This document shows, piece by piece, positions 32,114 to 39,837 of a DNA stretch of 64,000 nt. The stretch covers positions 120,657 to 184,656 of the forward strand of contig JAHCHY010000008.1 of NCBI GenBank assembly GCA_026129485.1, written 5' to 3'. Source of the DNA: Cyclobacteriaceae bacterium. GTDB taxonomy: Bacteria > Bacteroidota > Bacteroidia > Cytophagales > Cyclobacteriaceae. Numbering within the stretch: position 1 is the first letter of the stretch; each line of letters begins with the position of its first letter. Under the pieces are notes generated by a model. It was not told the origin of the DNA, searched no databases, and saw only the letters and a program-made list of their open reading frames with translations. The position numbers and the translations under genes were made by a program.

Positions 32114-33280
32114 ATGATGAAACACTTCTTCCTGATTGTACTTGTTGCAGTTCCTGTAAGCTTGTTTGCGCAACACACCGTTACCATTGAGGTAATCGGC
32201 CAGCCTGTTGCCCATCAGGAAGAAGCATTTTTTATCACCGGAAGTTTTAACCGCTGGAGTGTGGCCGAACCAGCCATGAAAATGTTGGCCGATAAAAACT
32301 ACCGCATCGAAATAAAAAATGTGCGCGACAGCTTTTTATTGGAATACAAATTCAACAGAGGAAGCTGGCAAACATTAGAAAGCACAAAAGAAGGAAGATT
32401 AGTTGCCCCGCGCAGCGCTATCATTACCAAAGACACAACCATTGCTTGTGTGATTGAAGGCTGGCGCGATGATTTTCCTGCTTCTACCGCTTCGGCACAA
32501 GTACACGTGATGGACACGGCTTTTTTTATTCCGCAACTAAACCGTTACCGCAGGGTATGGATTTACCTTCCGGCTGATTATAAAACATCAAACAAAAAAT
32601 ACCCGGTGCTGTACATGCACGATGGACAGGATTTGTTTGATGAGGCAACTTCCGAAGGCCGCATCGGCCCGTTAGAATGGGGTGTGGATGAAGTGATTGA
32701 TGCTTCTCCCAGGAAATGTATCGTGGTAGGCATTGATCACGATCCGGATAAGAAGATCAGGATTGAAGAATATTTTGTGAACACCAATCCCGATCAGGCA
32801 AAAGCCGATGGTGCAAAGTATCTTGATTTTATTGTGAATACCTTAAAGCCGCACATCGACAAACAGTATCGTACACAACCCGATAAACGCCACACATTTC
32901 TGGCCGGTAGCTCGATGGGCGGACTGATTACTTTCTACGGAGGACTTCTCTACCCCGATGTATTTGGTTCGTTGGGTGTATTATCCCCATCCATCTGGCT
33001 CGACCACGAAAACATTTATAAACAACTGAACGATCTGAAACAAAAAAAATCAATTCAAAAGCAGCGATATTATTTCTACGCAGGTGATAACGAAAACCGC
33101 GCAAAGCCGACAGGCGGATTTGTGCAGATGCACGTGGATGTAAACGCGGCTACGGCAGTGTTACAGAAAAATTTTAATCCGCAGATAAAGAAAACGATCA
33201 CACCGGGCGGCCGTCACGGAGCATGGCACTGGCGCATTGCCTTCCCTGCTTTTTACGAATGGCTCACCAAAGATTTATAA
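32114..33280 (+). CDS. Secreted esterase, enterochelin-esterase (Fes/IroE) type
   Basis: About 388 residues with a signal peptide (FFLIVLVAVPVSLFAQ). Residues about 20-110 form a beta-sandwich (FFITGSFNRWSVAEPAMKM), the glycogen-binding-like N-terminal domain seen in such esterases. An alpha/beta-hydrolase follows with VLYMHDGQDLFDE, nucleophile Ser in LAGSSMGGLITF and catalytic His in GGRHGAWHWR. Members hydrolyse ester backbones of catecholate siderophores such as ferric enterobactin; others act on different esters. Its place after the receptor and DUF4374 genes supports siderophore cleavage, in the periplasm because of its signal peptide. The ATG at 32117 is an alternative start. Confidence 0.85.
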   Translation: MMKHFFLIVLVAVPVSLFAQHTVTIEVIGQPVAHQEEAFFITGSFNRWSVAEPAMKMLADKNYRIEIKNVRDSFLLEYKFNRGSWQTLESTKEGRLVAPRSAIITKDTTIACVIEGWRDDFPASTASAQVHVMDTAFFIPQLNRYRRVWIYLPADYKTSNKKYPVLYMHDGQDLFDEATSEGRIGPLEWGVDEVIDASPRKCIVVGIDHDPDKKIRIEEYFVNTNPDQAKADGAKYLDFIVNTLKPHIDKQYRTQPDKRHTFLAGSSMGGLITFYGGLLYPDVFGSLGVLSPSIWLDHENIYKQLNDLKQKKSIQKQRYYFYAGDNENRAKPTGGFVQMHVDVNAATAVLQKNFNPQIKKTITPGGRHGAWHWRIAFPAFYEWLTKDL

Positions 33281-33313
33281 CGAACAACAATCAACTATTA
33301 ACTATCAACTATT

Positions 33314-34348
33314 ATGATAAACATAAAACAAAAAACAGCATTAACCCTATCGGCTATGGTATTGGCCGGAGGCATGGCTACCGCCCAAAGCATTGTAAAA
33401 TCCGAACGCATAGCCCCCGGTTTGTACGAGCTGGCCGTAAGCGAAAAAGATAACCACGTATATGTAGCTTCGGTTGGTTCGCGCACCACCCCGGGCGGAT
33501 ATATTTTTAAACTCGATCCGCAAACACTGGCTAAGGTTGATAGCTTTAACCTTAAAGAAACACCTCCATTTGGCGTAACCATCAACCAGAAAACACAAAC
33601 ACTTTACACCTCAAACACACGCACCAACTCGGTAAGTGCTGTTGATCTGAAAACCGGAAAAGTATTGGCGACCATTAAACACGGTAAAGAAAAATCGCAC
33701 ACGCGCGAACTGATTGTGGATGAAGATACCAACACCATTTATGTGTCGGATGTGGGCGACCCCAGCAGCATTTGGGTAATTGATGGCAAGACCAATACCT
33801 TCAGCTACCTGATTGAAAATACGGGTAAGACTACAACAGGCATGGCGCTCGACAAAAAGAAAAAACAAATCTATGTAACCAACATGGGCAGCAACGAAAT
33901 TGCTGTTATTGATGTGGCTTCAAAAAAAGTAGTGCGCACGTTTCCTTCTGTGGGCGAATCGCCAACGAATATTATTTTCGATGCAAAAGGCGACCGCCTG
34001 TTTGTGGTTAACCAGAAAACTGCTGACCTCAACGTTTTTGAGGCTTCAACCGGCAAACACATCCACAATATAAAAACTGGCGAAGGTGCGTTGGGCGTAA
34101 ACTATGATGCCAAAAGAAATCGGATTTATGTAGCTAACCGCACCGCAGGAACGGTTACCGTAATCGATGCAAAAACCTATGCCGTAGTGAGTTCATTAAA
34201 CACGGGCACATACCCGAATACGGTAGCGATCAATCCGAAAACCGGAAATGCGTATGTAACCAACAAAGCGAAGAGTGCGCGCAGAGATGATCCAACTCCG
34301 CAAGCACCCGATTTGAATGGGGATACGGTTACGCTTATTAAACTGTAA
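33314..34348 (+). CDS. YncE-like secreted beta-propeller protein
   Basis: 344 residues with a signal peptide (KTALTLSAMVLAGGMATAQ). The body is a row of YVTN-type beta-propeller repeats: NHVYVASVGS, QTLYTSNTRTNSVSAVDL, NTIYVSDVGD, KQIYVTNMGSNEIAVIDV, DRLFVVNQKTADL, NRIYVANRTAGTVTVID and GNAYVTNKAKS. This matches YncE, a periplasmic protein that in E. coli is de-repressed on iron starvation and binds single-stranded DNA in vitro; its true role is unknown. Finding it inside a siderophore locus agrees with an iron-linked function. Confidence 0.88.
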   Translation: MINIKQKTALTLSAMVLAGGMATAQSIVKSERIAPGLYELAVSEKDNHVYVASVGSRTTPGGYIFKLDPQTLAKVDSFNLKETPPFGVTINQKTQTLYTSNTRTNSVSAVDLKTGKVLATIKHGKEKSHTRELIVDEDTNTIYVSDVGDPSSIWVIDGKTNTFSYLIENTGKTTTGMALDKKKKQIYVTNMGSNEIAVIDVASKKVVRTFPSVGESPTNIIFDAKGDRLFVVNQKTADLNVFEASTGKHIHNIKTGEGALGVNYDAKRNRIYVANRTAGTVTVIDAKTYAVVSSLNTGTYPNTVAINPKTGNAYVTNKAKSARRDDPTPQAPDLNGDTVTLIKL

Positions 34349-34421
34349 CAACTTTTGTAATTCAATCAGCAGATTTCCAGCGCGACTTATTTGCGTTGGA
34401 AAGTTAATAACTGATGTAATC

Positions 34422-34495
34422 TTAACCGCAGAGACGCAAAGAGCGCAAAGAAAATACACAAAGAAACTCAGCGTTCTCAGCGTCTCTGCGGTTAA
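34422..34495. repeat. Large inverted repeat with perfect 16-bp arms
   Basis: Arms TTAACCGCAGAGACGC (34422-34437) and its complement (34480-34495) enclose 42 bp in which GCGCAAAG and CTCAGCG motifs partly pair again. It lies between the YncE-like and binding-protein genes. Repeats of this CGCAGAG type are scattered through many bacterial genomes. It may split the locus into two transcripts. Confidence 0.75.
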
Positions 34496-34538
34496 AAATA
34501 TAACGGAGTGAGGTCAGCATACGAACTAAATTAAACAC

Positions 34539-35639
34539 ATGAAAACATCTTTAAAACAAACATTCCTTGTACTGGCAATTAGTTTGTTTACGTTCAATCT
34601 TTCGCACGCACAAATTACCGTTACCGATATTGTCGGGCGCAAGGTTACGCTCAAGGCTCCGGCCAAACGCATCATTTTGGGCGAAGGCCGTTCACTCATT
34701 ACGCTTTCGTTGTTAAGTGATAATCCGGTGAGTCTTGTTGCCGGCTGGACGGGCGATTTCAAAAAGTCGGGCGGGTTATTGTATAACGAATACCTGAAAA
34801 CATTTCCGGCTATGGCCGGCATTCCGGTAATCGGTACCAGTGGTAAGGAAACAGTATCAACCGAAAAAATCATTTCGCTAAAACCCGATCTTGCCATTTT
34901 TGGTGCAGGCTCACACGGCCCCGATGCCAAATCGGTGGACATCATCAAACAATTGGAAGCAGCCGGTGTGCCGATCATCTTTATTGACTTCCGCTTGCAT
35001 CCGTTTACCAATACCATTCCCAGCATGCAGGTGCTGGGCAAAGTGCTGGGCGCAGAAAAACGAGCCAACGAATATATTGCTTTATATAAAGAAAAGTTCA
35101 ACCAGATTGAACGAAGAGTGGACAGCAAAAATCTGAAACGTCCGAAAGTGTATATGGAAATGATTCGTGGTGAAAACGTGGGCTCACCGGGTAAAGGAAA
35201 CCTGGGCGAGTTTATCGAATTTGCCGGAGGGCATAACATCGGTGCCGATGTATTGCCCGGTGAAGTGGGCACGCTTAACATGGAGTATGTAATTACACAA
35301 CAGCCCGATGTATATATTGCCACCGGCATTGCCACACCGGGCGAACCGGGATTGCTGATCGGGTACGGAATTTCGGAAGCCGATACACAAAAAAGCCTGA
35401 CGCAGCTTTCGAAGCGTTCAACTATTGCTACGCTTCCGGCCGTAAAGAAAGGAAATGTGTTTGCGTTATGGCATTTGTTTTACGATTCACCGCTCAACAT
35501 CCTTGCAGCCGAATCGCTGGCCAAGTGGCTGCACCCCGATCTGTTTAACGATGTAGATGTAGATGCAACATTTAAAATCATCAACGAGAAATTCTTAGCC
35601 GTTCCGTTTAAGGGAACATACTACACCGAATTAAAGTAA
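34539..35639 (+). CDS. Periplasmic iron-siderophore binding protein (FecB/BtuF type)
   Basis: 366 residues with a signal peptide (FLVLAISLFTFNLSHAQ). ITVTDIVGRKVTLKAPAKRIILGEG is the opening of class III periplasmic binding proteins, followed by KPDLAIFGAGSHG, the long backbone helix region (LGKVLGAEKRANEYIALYKE) and QQPDVYIATG. These proteins deliver siderophores or cobalamin to FecCD-type permeases. The FecCD permease and ATPase genes follow directly, so they form one importer. Compared with FepB/BtuF it has an unusually long lobe between about 80 and 120. Confidence 0.9.
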   Translation: MKTSLKQTFLVLAISLFTFNLSHAQITVTDIVGRKVTLKAPAKRIILGEGRSLITLSLLSDNPVSLVAGWTGDFKKSGGLLYNEYLKTFPAMAGIPVIGTSGKETVSTEKIISLKPDLAIFGAGSHGPDAKSVDIIKQLEAAGVPIIFIDFRLHPFTNTIPSMQVLGKVLGAEKRANEYIALYKEKFNQIERRVDSKNLKRPKVYMEMIRGENVGSPGKGNLGEFIEFAGGHNIGADVLPGEVGTLNMEYVITQQPDVYIATGIATPGEPGLLIGYGISEADTQKSLTQLSKRSTIATLPAVKKGNVFALWHLFYDSPLNILAAESLAKWLHPDLFNDVDVDATFKIINEKFLAVPFKGTYYTELK

Positions 35640-35650
35640 ATCACTATTTG

Positions 35651-35693
35651 AACCTGAACAACAGGCGGGTTAACTTGTCCGCTTGTTCAGGTT
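35651..35693 (+). promoter_or_regulatory. Hairpin between binding-protein and permease genes
   Basis: AACCTGAACAA (35651-35661) pairs perfectly with TTGTTCAGGTT (35683-35693), and inside it GCGG pairs with CCGC after a 3-nt bulge. It ends 6 bp before the permease ATG and is not followed by a T-run, so it may modulate expression of the downstream genes or protect the mRNA end, not terminate outright. Confidence 0.5.
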
Positions 35694-35699
35694 GTTACC

Positions 35700-36755
35700 A
35701 TGCAGGATAAGCAGGAAATTTTTGAAGCCGTTGGGGCGCAATACAGAAAGCTCGTACGCAGGCGAATGGTATTGCTCACGGTGTTGTTCGTAAGTGTTTT
35801 AGCTGCATTTTGTGTTGACATAGCCGTTGGCCCGTCCATGCTGAATGTGGGCGATGTGATCAGCATTATTTTATCTCCGGCCCAGGCCGATGCCGGTTCG
35901 CGCGTAATCGTGTGGGACATCCGGCTGCCGTATTCGGTGATGGCCATTCTTGTTGGCGCTGCGCTCTCGCTGGCCGGTGCCGAAATGCAAACCATATTAA
36001 ACAATCCGTTAGCAAGTCCGTTTACGCTGGGCGTTTCAGCAGCAGCTTCGTTTGGTGCCGCACTCTCCATCATTTTAAATATTGGTATTCCCGGTGTACC
36101 GGATGAATGGATGATTGCCGGTAATGCGTTTTTGTTTGCATTCGGATCGGTGTTGCTGTTACAAACACTTTCGCGCCTGCGTGGCGCACGGGTTGAATCA
36201 ATTGTATTGTTCGGTATTGCGATGGTGTTTACATTCAATGCGCTCACGGGAATTGTACAGTACATCGCTTCCGCGGAAGCGTTACAGCAAATGATTTTCT
36301 GGAGCATGGGCAGCCTTGTGCGCTCCGACTGGAATAAAATTCAATTGTTGTGTATTGTGTTGATCGTGATCGTGCCTTTTTCGCTGGCCTCATCGTGGAA
36401 GATGACCGCTTTACGGTTGGGTGAAGACAGCGCGCGAAGCTATGGCGTAAACGTTAAGCGTTTGCGGTTTACTTCGTTGCTGCGTGTCAGTATTTTATCG
36501 GCAACGGCCGTGGCCTTTGTGGGCACGATTGGTTTTATCGGATTGGTCGGGCCGCACATTGCGCGTTTGCTCACGGGTGAAGATCACCGGTATTTTCTAC
36601 CGGCCAGTATTTTATCAGGAGCATTGGTCATGTCGCTGGCATCCATTGTCAGCAAGGCATTGGTATCAGGCGTGGTGATGCCCGTAGGCATTGTTACCGC
36701 ATTAATTGGTGTGCCCGTGTTTGTTGTACTCATATTAAGTAAACGCAGCCGGTGA
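35700..36755 (+). CDS. FecCD-type iron ABC transporter permease
   Basis: 351 residues, about nine or ten membrane helices. The family signature is visible in RLPYSVMAILVGAALSLAGAEMQTILNNPLASPFTLGVSAAASFGA, and IGFIGLVGPHIARLLTGEDHRYFLP is the coupling region that contacts the ATPase. It moves ferric siderophore, handed over by the binding protein, across the inner membrane. The N-terminus (RRRMVLLTVLFVSVLAAFCV) starts after a cytoplasmic leader. Its stop overlaps the ATPase start by 4 bp. Confidence 0.93.
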   Translation: MQDKQEIFEAVGAQYRKLVRRRMVLLTVLFVSVLAAFCVDIAVGPSMLNVGDVISIILSPAQADAGSRVIVWDIRLPYSVMAILVGAALSLAGAEMQTILNNPLASPFTLGVSAAASFGAALSIILNIGIPGVPDEWMIAGNAFLFAFGSVLLLQTLSRLRGARVESIVLFGIAMVFTFNALTGIVQYIASAEALQQMIFWSMGSLVRSDWNKIQLLCIVLIVIVPFSLASSWKMTALRLGEDSARSYGVNVKRLRFTSLLRVSILSATAVAFVGTIGFIGLVGPHIARLLTGEDHRYFLPASILSGALVMSLASIVSKALVSGVVMPVGIVTALIGVPVFVVLILSKRSR

Positions 36756-37531
36756 AAACAACAACGCTACACATTAATAGCATCACAGCAGGGTATCGCA
36801 ACAAAGTGGTTGTGCATAATGTAACGCTGCCGCCTTTACAGGCCGGAACAGTAACAGCGCTTATCGGCCCCAATGCTGCTGGCAAGTCAACCTTTTTGCG
36901 TGCGTTGGCCGGGTTGGTAAAGGCAACCGGGGAAGTGAAGCTGAACGGTGATGGCCTGTTGAATGTATCGGTGCAGGAACGCGCAGGCAAGCTTTCGTTC
37001 ATGCCGCAAACGGTGCCCGGTAATGTAAGCCTGTCGGTGATGGAATCGGTCGTGAGTGCGTTAAAAGCATCGCCCATCGACCAGGTGGATGTAAAACGGA
37101 AAGACATTCACGGTAAAGCCATGAATGCGCTGATGCGTGTGGGCATTATCGATCTCGCATTCGAACAGCTTGATCAGCTTTCGGGCGGACAACGGCAATT
37201 AGCCAGCCTGGCACGGTCTATCGTGCGACAGCCTTCCGTATTACTGCTTGATGAGCCTACCAGCGCATTGGATCTGCAACATCAGATACAGGTAATGAAA
37301 CTCGCAAAGGCTTATGCCCTTTCGGGGAATATTGTGATGGTGGTGTTACACGATCTGAATCTCGCGTTGCGCTTTGCCGATCATTTAGCCGTAATGGAAA
37401 AGGGAAATGTAGTAGCATTCGGTAAGCCGGAAGAAGCGCTCACGCCTGAAATCATTGAACGCATCTATCACGTAAAGGCACGCATTGAACCTTGCAGCAA
37501 AGGAAGACTGCATGTGATTGTGGACGAGTGA
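36752..37531 (+). CDS. Iron ABC transporter ATPase (FepC type)
   Basis: 259 residues. Walker A is LIGPNAAGKSTFLRAL, the Q-loop lies near FMPQTVPG, the signature is QLSGGQRQLASLARS, Walker B is VLLLDEPTSALDL and the switch His is in VVLHDLNLALR. It powers import through the FecCD permease. It starts with GTG inside a GTGA overlap with the permease stop, indicating translational coupling. Note the Ala in GPNAAGKS, where Gly is commoner; the P-loop Lys and Ser are intact, so it should be active. Confidence 0.94.
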   Translation: MKTTTLHINSITAGYRNKVVVHNVTLPPLQAGTVTALIGPNAAGKSTFLRALAGLVKATGEVKLNGDGLLNVSVQERAGKLSFMPQTVPGNVSLSVMESVVSALKASPIDQVDVKRKDIHGKAMNALMRVGIIDLAFEQLDQLSGGQRQLASLARSIVRQPSVLLLDEPTSALDLQHQIQVMKLAKAYALSGNIVMVVLHDLNLALRFADHLAVMEKGNVVAFGKPEEALTPEIIERIYHVKARIEPCSKGRLHVIVDE

Positions 37532-37541
37532 ATCAGTAAGC

Positions 37542-37633
37542 AGTTGACAATTGACAGTAGGCAAAACATTGATAGTTAAAGAGCTCTTTCCGGTTTCTTC
37601 AATCACACATTGTCAATTGCTATTTGTCAACTG
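37542..37633. repeat. Imperfect inverted repeat CAGTTGACAATTGACA
   Basis: CAGTTGACAATTGACA (37542-37557) faces TGTCAATTG-N6-TGTCAACTG (37611-37633), a partial complement. It fills the gap between the ATPase gene and the siderophore-interacting protein gene. Confidence 0.55.
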
Positions 37634-37654
37634 ATTTATGATGAATAAAAATAT

Positions 37655-38443
37655 ATGCAGTTATTTCTATTATCCGTAAAAAGTTACCACGATGTAACCC
37701 CGCACATGCGCAGGATTCGATTTGTAAGCGATGCGCTGATTGGTAAGCCTGAAATGTTTACTCCGGGTATTCATGTAAAAATATTATTGCCGCGCGAAGG
37801 TCAGGCTCGACCCGTGTTACCCACGATTGAAAACGGTCGGCCAACGTATAAGCCAACAGATATTCATCCTGTTGTGCGAACCTATACCGTGCGTGCCTGT
37901 AATTCGCAAACAGGCGAGCTTGATATTGATTTTGTGTTGCATGGCGATGAAGGCCCGGCATCGGCCTGGGCAGAGCGTGTTCAGGCAGGTGATGTGATCG
38001 GGATTGCCGTGCGGCCTGTAAAACCTTTGCCGCAAGCCGATTGGTATTTGTTTGCGGGTGATCACACCGCATTGCCTGCGATCAGCTCTTTTCTGGAACA
38101 GTTGCACGGCACGGCAAAAGGATATGCTTTTATTGAAGTGCCCGATGCTACCGAACAGCAGGCGTTTACGCATCCTGAAAATATAACAGTTACCTGGCTT
38201 CACCGAAATAATCATAAAGCCGGCACAGCGAACCTGTTACACAAAGCCATCCAGCAAATTGAAATTCCTTCAACCGGTACCCGCTATGTTTGGCTGGCAG
38301 CCGAATCAACCGAAACAAAAGCCATGCGGACATTTATTGTTGAGAACACGACCGTGCAACCTGCCGAACTTCACGCGGTAGGCTACTGGCGTTTAGGTGT
38401 TGATGAAGATGTGTACCACGATATGCGGCATAGAGGGGAATGA
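37655..38443 (+). CDS. Siderophore-interacting protein (FAD ferric-siderophore reductase)
   Basis: 262 residues. The FAD-binding domain has HPVVRTYTVRACN and DFVLHGDEGPASAWAERVQAGD. The NAD(P)H-like domain has YLFAGDHTALPAIS, YVWLAAESTETKAMRTFI and the C-terminal YWRLGVDEDVYHDMRHRGE. These are hallmarks of SIP proteins (ViuB/YqjH family), cytoplasmic reductases that release Fe2+ from imported ferric siderophores. As the last gene of the same-strand locus it completes the uptake route. An imperfect inverted repeat separates it from the ATPase gene. Confidence 0.95.
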   Translation: MQLFLLSVKSYHDVTPHMRRIRFVSDALIGKPEMFTPGIHVKILLPREGQARPVLPTIENGRPTYKPTDIHPVVRTYTVRACNSQTGELDIDFVLHGDEGPASAWAERVQAGDVIGIAVRPVKPLPQADWYLFAGDHTALPAISSFLEQLHGTAKGYAFIEVPDATEQQAFTHPENITVTWLHRNNHKAGTANLLHKAIQQIEIPSTGTRYVWLAAESTETKAMRTFIVENTTVQPAELHAVGYWRLGVDEDVYHDMRHRGE

Positions 38444-38611
38444 TTTGTTGTTGCTTATTCCTTAGCCTGTATTTTTCAATTTGAAAATATGAATACCGGC
38501 TTCAAAGGATAGAATTCTTCACAAAGCTGCTTACCGGTAAGCCTGTTACGGAACGTGACAATACGCTTTTGGCCTCCCTGATTAATATCAGAACAAGTTT
38601 ATCGTAAATGG
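38444..38611. other. Gap between the siderophore locus and dinD
   Basis: 168 bp with a perfect 14-bp palindrome, GCTTACCGGTAAGC (38529-38542). A short plus-strand frame around 38510-38606 (LLTGKPVTERDNTLLASLIN) has a protein-like look but no start, so it may be a gene remnant. Confidence 0.35.
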
Positions 38612-39463
38612 TCATTTTTTCTTTTTGCTGATTTTCCTTACTTCTTTTAAGATTTTTTTGTCCTCACTCTCCAGCTTGCGTTTCAACTTGCCAATATCTT
38701 CAGCTGGCGCCAATGCTTCGGGCTTTACTCCTCGTTCGCGCAACATTTTCCGTACAGCCAGGTTGTTATCCACGTGCTCCTTTGAGATGGAAGATTCACC
38801 CTTCAAATCTTTCTCTACCACATTATGACTGGTAAGTTCGGTTGCAAAATCCTTTGCTTTAATCGTAAGCGTAGGAAGGAAGTCCGCCAGAGGTTTACTG
38901 CCGGGCACTTTTAGCTTGTGCTTCATATCACCCGTGCTGAACCCACCGAAGAGTGCGGTATCTCCTTTGCTTCTGATAATGGCAAAACCCTTGTCGTCAA
39001 CACCTCTTTCATAAATGATACCTGAAAGCTTCTTTTCCGATTTAGACAATTTTTCGCGTGCCGCAACCCGGGCCACATCCAGCAGGCGTTGTTCAATAAT
39101 TTCCTGCTTACGGGTTTGTACCGCAAAATAGGTCTGTGCGAAAGATATTTCACTTTTGGAGGGATCGCCATTTTGAGCAACAAGATAACAGGCATACCGG
39201 GTGAGCGCAATGTCAGTTATTTCTCTTTCAGAACCACTGCCCAGCGCAACCATTTTCCTGACATCAGGAAAATGGTTGCTTACTTCTACACCACTGCTTT
39301 CACAGGCTTTTTTTGCTTTATCAATAACCCTGACAAAATTTTCCCACTTAGCGTACCCCAGGATATTTTGCAATTCCCTTGCGCTCCAGCATTCCACTCC
39401 TTCATAGATATAACGGGCATCTTCAAATTTTTTAAAAAGGTCGTTTATCTGTTCTTTTTTCAT
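38612..39463 (-). CDS. dinD: DNA damage-inducible protein D
   Basis: 283 residues with the DinD pattern: ARYIYEGVECWSARELQNILGYAKWENFVRVI, HFPDVRKMVALGSGSEREITDIALTRYACYLVAQNGDPSK and QRLLDVARVAAREKL, then the basic tail. The middle resembles the BRO-N/Kila-type antirepressor fold. E. coli DinD is SOS-induced and inhibits RecA-driven reactions. I see no clear LexA box upstream. The coding sequence holds a perfect 16-bp inverted repeat (39246-39279). Its promoter is at 39574-39607. Confidence 0.9.
   Translation of the reverse strand: MKKEQINDLFKKFEDARYIYEGVECWSARELQNILGYAKWENFVRVIDKAKKACESSGVEVSNHFPDVRKMVALGSGSEREITDIALTRYACYLVAQNGDPSKSEISFAQTYFAVQTRKQEIIEQRLLDVARVAAREKLSKSEKKLSGIIYERGVDDKGFAIIRSKGDTALFGGFSTGDMKHKLKVPGSKPLADFLPTLTIKAKDFATELTSHNVVEKDLKGESSISKEHVDNNLAVRKMLRERGVKPEALAPAEDIGKLKRKLESEDKKILKEVRKISKKKK
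39246..39279. repeat. Perfect 16-bp inverted repeat inside dinD
   Basis: Left arm 39246-39261 (GCAACCATTTTCCTGA) and right arm 39264-39279 are exact complements with a 2-nt loop. In the protein it spans the SNHFPDVRKMVA segment, so both arms must encode conserved residues. Confidence 0.85.
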
Positions 39464-39837
39464 TTGTCAAATAATAGTAAGGGCAGGGTGCTCCTGAATG
39501 GTTATGCGAAAATCTGCAGTATCTCCCTTAAAGGTACTTTCTCTGTTTTTTTCTTTGGCTTGTTCCAGTTAGCCAAAGATATAAACCGTTTATAATATCA
39601 TCACCAACGTGCTCATGTCTTCGGTTCATCCGGTTTACCAGCCGTACCAGCTTCATGTTTTCTCTATTAACAATAACATTAGGCATTCTGAGAATGTAGA
39701 TTCGTTGTCCCGGGTGATTTACCTTAGGTTGTATTTAGTTTGACTTGTCAAATCTAATGAATTAATACCCGACTTCTATTGGGTTAGCTTGGTTCTTTTA
39801 CTTGCTTCGGTTTACACAGCAACCAAATTCAAGCTGA
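39464..39837. other. Region between dinD and hemL
   Basis: 374 bp, no recognisable ORF. It carries the dinD promoter and leader (about 110 nt) and otherwise shows nothing I can name. Confidence 0.4.
39574..39607 (-). promoter_or_regulatory. Promoter of dinD
   Basis: On the minus strand: TTG (plus 39605-39607), 23-nt spacer, TATCTTTG (plus 39574-39581). The -7 box is a perfect match. Confidence 0.5.

Noticed and set aside
36752-36755. Frameshift between the permease and ATPase genes
   Set aside because: The overlap is a normal GTGA stop-start junction and both proteins are complete.
38503-38615. A 37-codon minus-strand ORF starting in an ATGA overlap with the dinD stop
   Set aside because: Too short, no recognisable family and no independent support.
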